Assembly: GCA_030527565.1 (NCBI GenBank)
Contig: JAUNAO010000005.1
Location: forward strand, 1-24,256
Source of the DNA: Candidatus Saccharimonadota bacterium
GTDB lineage: Bacteria; Patescibacteriota; Saccharimonadia; Saccharimonadales; Saccharimonadaceae
DNA: 24,256 nucleotides
Reading direction: 5' to 3'
The notes beneath the pieces were generated by a model that saw only the letters and a program-made list of their open reading frames with translations, was not told the DNA's origin and made no database searches. The translations under genes were made by a program, and so were the position numbers. Positions 20,747 through 24,256 of this stretch are shown piece by piece (position 1 is the first letter of the stretch; every line of letters starts with the position of its first letter).

Positions 20747-23071
20747 TTAGAGTTCGCCCCAGTTTTTGCCGATTGAAACATCGACGGCGAGTTTAATGCC
20801 AAGTTCTGGCGCGACAGATTCCATGGCGGTTTGGAGGATATTTGCGACATTTTCGGCATCATTTTCATCACATTCGATGATTAAAGAATCGTGGACCTGC
20901 ATGACTAAATCGGCCGATTTTGGTAAAAGTTTCGAAACGTCGATCATGGCGCGCTTCATAAGATCGGCCTCGGTTCCTTGAATCGGCATGTTCATCGCGG
21001 CGCGTTCCGCGGCTTGACGAACAAGAAAATTGCTAGATTTTACGTCGGGAGTTGGGCGGCGACGGCCATAAAAAGTTTCAACAAAGCCTTCTTCGCGAGC
21101 ATGATTTAAAATTTCGTCTAGTTTCTCCTTGATTGGGGCACGTAATTTGAAATAGTTGTCGATAAATTGTTTCGCTTCCCAAATTGGCATTTTCGCAGCG
21201 CTAGCTAGGCCGCTCGCACTCATGCCATAAAGAACTCCAAAATTAATCACTTTTGCAGCGCGACGTTGGTCTTTTGTAACCGATTCAAACGGGACGTTAA
21301 AAGCCTCGGAAGCGGTTTTTGTATGGATATCGATGCCGGAATTAAAGTCGTTGATCAGGGGCTCGTCATGCGAAAGAATCGCTGCGAGGCGCAACTCGAA
21401 TTGAGAATAGTCAGCAGATACGAGAGTCCGACCTTCTGGCGCAATAAAGCCAGTCCGAATGCGCTTACCGGCATCCGTGCGAACCGGAATATTTTGAAGG
21501 TTCGGGTTTGTGCTTGAAAGACGACCGGTCGCAGTGACGTTTTGATTGAAAGTTGTATGGATACGATCCTTGGTGTCGGCGAGAGCCGGAATAGGAATAA
21601 TATAGGTCGAGAGCAACTTCGCGGCTTCACGAAACTCAACAATCTTCGAGATAATGACGTGTTGGTCCTGTAACTTTTCAAGCTCTTTCGCGCCAGTCGA
21701 ATATCCACGAGCGGTTTTTTTAATTCCCTTGGTCGGGAGGCGTAAAGTGTTAAAGAGAACGTCGGAAAGTTGGACAGGTGAGTTGAGATTAAATTCGCGT
21801 CCAGCAAGCGCAAAAATTTCACTTTCGATTTTTTGAACTTCCGCAGCATACTCTTTTTCAAGTTTTTTAAAGTAGTTGCGGTCGATCAGCATTCCCTTCT
21901 TCTCCATTTGATAGAGGATCGGGATGAGCGGTAAGTCAAAATTTCTAAGAACTTCTAAAACTCGTGGGGTTTTTTCTAATTCTGAAAGTTGATTTCTATA
22001 TTCTTCTTCGGGAATAATTAAATGTGGATCTTCGCGGACGAGAGGGTTAATCAAAAATGCGGCCTGAGATAAATCCCAAAACTTCGCGCCGTCCAAGATT
22101 TTTGTAGCAATTTTTTCGTCATCGTGCATTAAAGTTTTGATATTCCAAGCAATAATCAAATCTTTCTCGGCATGAATTGGTTTTATGTCTATAGCTGGTT
22201 TTTCTTGAAGAATGTTGCCGCTAATTTTCCTAATCAATGAATTAAATTCAAGTTTTTTTAGTCCCTCGATAACTCGTTTTTCGTTGAACTGAAAATCGGG
22301 CAAATCGTTCAAAGAAACTGGCGCGTCGAACATGATTTCGGCGAGCCTCTTTGAGAGATAAGCCGATTCTTTTCCGGCTTCAAGTTTTGTTTTCGTAGCG
22401 CCTTTAATTTTCTCGAGATTCGCATAAATTCCATCGAGGGTTTCGAATTCGTTTAGCAGTTTTACTGCAGTTTTCTCGCCAATACCCGAAACGCCTGGAA
22501 TATTATCGGAGGCATCTCCCTTTAGGGCTTTCAGATCTAGAAATTGTGCCTGTTTAATACCGTATTTCTTTTCAAATTCCGCAATGTCGATTTTTTCGAT
22601 ATTCGAAAAACCTTTTAGAATCCGCCACATATGGGTATTATGGTCGACAATTTGGAGCATATCTAGATCGGAAGAGATGATAAAAGTCTCCCAGTCGCCA
22701 GCTTCATCCGCCTCACGACCAAGCGTTCCGATAATATCGTCTGCCTCGTAGTCATCTACTTCAACGAAATCCCAGCCGAGATCCCCCACCAACTCTTTCA
22801 AAAGTGGAATCTGGGCATAAAAGTCATCACCTGGTTTTACGCGACCGGCTTTATAATCCTTGTAAAGTTCCCGCCGGCGGCTAGTTGAGGTCTTTGAATC
22901 CCAAGTAACAACGACTTTCGTTGGGTTTAAACGTTTGACGATCTCCATAGCAATAGCCGCAAAACCATAAACGCCGCCGGTTGGGGTGCCGTCCGGAAGA
23001 CTTAAGGCACCCATGGCGTAATACCCACGATAGAAAACCGATTTTCCGTCGATGAGAACTAGATTTTTCAT
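20747..23071 (-). CDS. polA: DNA polymerase I with 5' nuclease and polymerase domains, no proofreading motif
   Basis: Pol I removes RNA primers and fills gaps. The 774-residue product has a 5' nuclease domain (1 to about 275) with Asp8, DDYEADDIIG (106-115) and GDASDNIPGVSGIGEKTA (185-202). The polymerase domain (about 375-774) carries motif A DYSQFELR (554-561), motif B RRAAKVINFGVLYG (603-616) and motif C QVHDS (725-729). The region between them (about 290-375) is short and lacks the DxE pair of a 3'-5' exonuclease, so proofreading is probably lost. Pol I is usually 860-930 residues. I chose the ATG at 23071, one base after the stop of the upstream kinase gene (TAA-T-ATG). A TTG four codons earlier is less likely. 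Confidence 0.95.
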   Translation of the reverse strand: MKNLVLIDGKSVFYRGYYAMGALSLPDGTPTGGVYGFAAIAMEIVKRLNPTKVVVTWDSKTSTSRRRELYKDYKAGRVKPGDDFYAQIPLLKELVGDLGWDFVEVDDYEADDIIGTLGREADEAGDWETFIISSDLDMLQIVDHNTHMWRILKGFSNIEKIDIAEFEKKYGIKQAQFLDLKALKGDASDNIPGVSGIGEKTAVKLLNEFETLDGIYANLEKIKGATKTKLEAGKESAYLSKRLAEIMFDAPVSLNDLPDFQFNEKRVIEGLKKLEFNSLIRKISGNILQEKPAIDIKPIHAEKDLIIAWNIKTLMHDDEKIATKILDGAKFWDLSQAAFLINPLVREDPHLIIPEEEYRNQLSELEKTPRVLEVLRNFDLPLIPILYQMEKKGMLIDRNYFKKLEKEYAAEVQKIESEIFALAGREFNLNSPVQLSDVLFNTLRLPTKGIKKTARGYSTGAKELEKLQDQHVIISKIVEFREAAKLLSTYIIPIPALADTKDRIHTTFNQNVTATGRLSSTNPNLQNIPVRTDAGKRIRTGFIAPEGRTLVSADYSQFELRLAAILSHDEPLINDFNSGIDIHTKTASEAFNVPFESVTKDQRRAAKVINFGVLYGMSASGLASAAKMPIWEAKQFIDNYFKLRAPIKEKLDEILNHAREEGFVETFYGRRRPTPDVKSSNFLVRQAAERAAMNMPIQGTEADLMKRAMIDVSKLLPKSADLVMQVHDSLIIECDENDAENVANILQTAMESVAPELGIKLAVDVSIGKNWGEL

Positions 23072-23072
23072 A

Positions 23073-23639
23073 TTAAAACTCAATTTCTTTTAGGATTTCA
23101 TCGATGCGATTTGTCGCGTCCGAGATTGAGCCATTATTCAGAATATAATAGTCCGCGGCGGCGATTGGTCCGCCTTTTTCAAGATTTTCAATTTCGGAAC
23201 GGTCGCGCTCGCGAATTGCGGTTGCGTCAAAAGAACGGCCTGGGCGATTTGCGACGCGGTCGTAGCGAAGTTTTTTATCAACAACAACTGCAACGAAATT
23301 TAGACAGCGCGGAAATTCATGTTTCAAGGTTTTAAATTCAGTCCAAGAATAAACGCCATCGAGAACAATCCGACGCTGTCCAGCGTTAATCAAATCTTTG
23401 GTCTCGGCAATAACTTGGCGAACAACCCAATCTTTACCTTCGGTTTTGCGAATCATTTCGCGGAATTCCTTTTCGGATTCACCGTCTTCGGTTCGTTCAA
23501 TGCCGCGCTTTTCCATTTCTTTATAGATCATGCCGCCAAAATAAACTTTTGGATAACCTTTGTTAGTTAAATGATCGACGATAACTGATTTGCCACTGCC
23601 GCTCATACCAACGACGGCAAGAATTTTTACATTTTCCAT
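23073..23639 (-). CDS. P-loop kinase of the CoaE/UPF0200-like group
   Basis: The 188-residue product has a Walker A motif GMSGSGKS (11-18) and VYFGGMIYKEMEKRGI. A mid-region VLDGVYSWTEFKTLKHEFP is followed by RYDRVANRPGRSFDATAIRERDRSEIENL and ADYYILNNGS. This pattern is that of archaeal-type dephospho-CoA kinase-like/UPF0200 nucleotide kinases rather than classical bacterial CoaE. The substrate is not certain; the last step of CoA synthesis is one possibility. I start it at the ATG 23639. A 48-codon upstream extension is open but not conserved-looking and runs through the promoter. TGC-TATACT ends six bases before this ATG, predicting a leaderless mRNA. It is the first gene of an operon with polA. 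Confidence 0.7.
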   Translation of the reverse strand: MENVKILAVVGMSGSGKSVIVDHLTNKGYPKVYFGGMIYKEMEKRGIERTEDGESEKEFREMIRKTEGKDWVVRQVIAETKDLINAGQRRIVLDGVYSWTEFKTLKHEFPRCLNFVAVVVDKKLRYDRVANRPGRSFDATAIRERDRSEIENLEKGGPIAAADYYILNNGSISDATNRIDEILKEIEF

Positions 23640-23645
23640 AAGATA

Positions 23646-23654
23646 AGTATAGCA
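23646..23654 (-). promoter_or_regulatory. Extended -10 promoter of the kinase-polA operon
   Basis: The minus strand reads TGC-TATACT, then TATCTT and the ATG at 23639. It is divergent from the plus-strand promoter at 23682. Confidence 0.55.
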
Positions 23655-23681
23655 TGAAAAACTAGATAACGATGGGCTTTG

Positions 23682-23690
23682 TGGTATAAT
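23682..23690 (+). promoter_or_regulatory. Extended -10 promoter of the APH-like gene
   Basis: The plus strand reads TGG-TATAAT, then TGGCGC and the ATG at 23697. The six-base spacing is the same as at five minus-strand genes, which argues that the pattern is real. Confidence 0.65.
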
Positions 23691-23696
23691 TGGCGC

Positions 23697-24256
23697 ATGA
23701 CAGTTTTTTTCACACCGCTTGACCCCCTGGACGAGATTATCGCCGAGACATTTCCGGACAAAAAGATTATTTCGAGTGAGCATATCTTAACTGGGTGGAC
23801 GAACATCGTGATAGAAGTAGAAACAGATGATGGAAATTATTTTTTTCGATTCCCTCGCAACCCGTTTTGGTCGCGGATGATCGAAAAAGATGCTGCGGTT
23901 TGTAACTTCGTTGAAGGAAAGACGAGTTTTTATACGCCACAGATGAAATTATGTCGTGATTCGAAGGGGCGACCATTTTCGGTGCATAAAAAAATTGAAG
24001 GATACACGCTTGGAGATCGAATTTATCATTTGTCGCATACGGCTCTTACCGGAGTTGCGTATGATGCGGCGAAATTCATTAAGGAACTTTCAGGAATTGA
24101 TCTTCGCGGTGCGCCGGAAAAAGTTAAATATCCGCTTTCGGATTTTTTACATGAGTTAGATTATGAGCATTATGTTTCGCATATTGACGCGGACCATGAG
24201 TTTATTAAGGCAACCGAGACGGAGCAATTGGTGCATGGCGATTTGAACCTTGGGAA
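23697..24256 (+). CDS. Aminoglycoside phosphotransferase/choline kinase-like kinase, cut by window edge
   Basis: This frame is open from the ATG at 23697 to the right edge (186 codons), so the C-terminus is missing. It shows an N-terminal lobe (ILTGWTNIVIEVETDDGNYFFRFPR, about 30-54) in place of a protein-kinase-like nucleotide lobe. A hinge-like stretch KIEGYTLGDRI (about 100-110) follows, and near the edge the catalytic loop LVHGDLNLG. HGD.N is the APH/choline-kinase signature. These families phosphorylate small alcohols (choline, homoserine, sugars, aminoglycosides). Nothing here identifies the substrate, and resistance should not be assumed. No Shine-Dalgarno is present and the mRNA is predicted to be leaderless. 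Confidence 0.75.
   Translation, partial: MTVFFTPLDPLDEIIAETFPDKKIISSEHILTGWTNIVIEVETDDGNYFFRFPRNPFWSRMIEKDAAVCNFVEGKTSFYTPQMKLCRDSKGRPFSVHKKIEGYTLGDRIYHLSHTALTGVAYDAAKFIKELSGIDLRGAPEKVKYPLSDFLHELDYEHYVSHIDADHEFIKATETEQLVHGDLNLG

Noticed and set aside
1..24256. UGA recoded as glycine, as in some other CPR groups.
   Set aside because: parA, nrdR and the PLC-like gene end at TGA exactly where homologues or overlapping starts require a stop.
1..24256. CRISPR array, transposase, integrase or prophage genes.
   Set aside because: No regularly spaced direct repeats and no such protein motifs were found on either strand.

Overview
This window looks like a stretch of a small, compact chromosome from a Patescibacteria/CPR bacterium, most likely a Saccharibacteria (TM7) relative. 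That placement is an inference. It rests on reduced versions of housekeeping proteins (a Rel that ends after its TGS domain, a 202-residue HolA-like protein, a Pol I without a recognisable proofreading motif), on a surface protein built of InlB-type repeats and FISUMP domains, and on very short spacers. TAA, TAG and TGA all serve as ordinary stops, so UGA is not recoded to glycine. Nearly everything is on the minus strand. The plus-strand exceptions are rpsT, a short interrupted gene near 7.9 kb and a kinase-like gene cut by the right edge.

Layout, left to right. Positions 1-1822 hold a membrane-anchored clostripain-like (C11) peptidase cut by the left edge. Positions 1874-4457 hold an envelope operon (DUF308/HdeD-like membrane protein, small membrane protein, GT2 glycosyltransferase). 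A tRNA-Thr(CGU) follows, then a stringent-response and segregation block (rel, parB, parA). Positions 7.8-10.8 kb form the accessory-looking part: a short frameshifted gene, a large two-module surface protein, and in front of it a strongly structured RNA region with its own promoter and terminator. Positions 10.9-14.1 kb carry the division genes ftsA and ftsZ with an NrdR-like protein and a thioredoxin-like protein. After them come map, adk, rpsU, tRNA-Asp(GUC), a degenerate DHH-type protein, rpsT (plus strand), holA, mutM, a zinc-phospholipase-like protein, an NrdD-tail-like protein, polA, a CoaE/UPF0200-like kinase and an APH-like kinase.

Transcription and translation signals are unusually uniform. 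Most promoters are extended -10 elements of the form TGN-TATAAT. In six genes exactly 6 nt separate the -10 hexamer from the ATG, which predicts leaderless mRNAs starting at the A of the start codon. Two other genes have exactly 17 nt, giving 11-nt leaders that carry a Shine-Dalgarno. Genes inside operons are coupled through ATGA, TAA-T-ATG, TAAATG or 8-bp overlaps. Several terminators run straight into the next promoter.

The points most worth following are the RNA element and the ribosome-site-masking inverted repeat upstream of the surface protein, an NrdR homologue with no zinc-ribbon cysteines next to a 32-bp perfect palindrome, and the leaderless promoter architecture. No CRISPR array, insertion sequence or prophage was seen.
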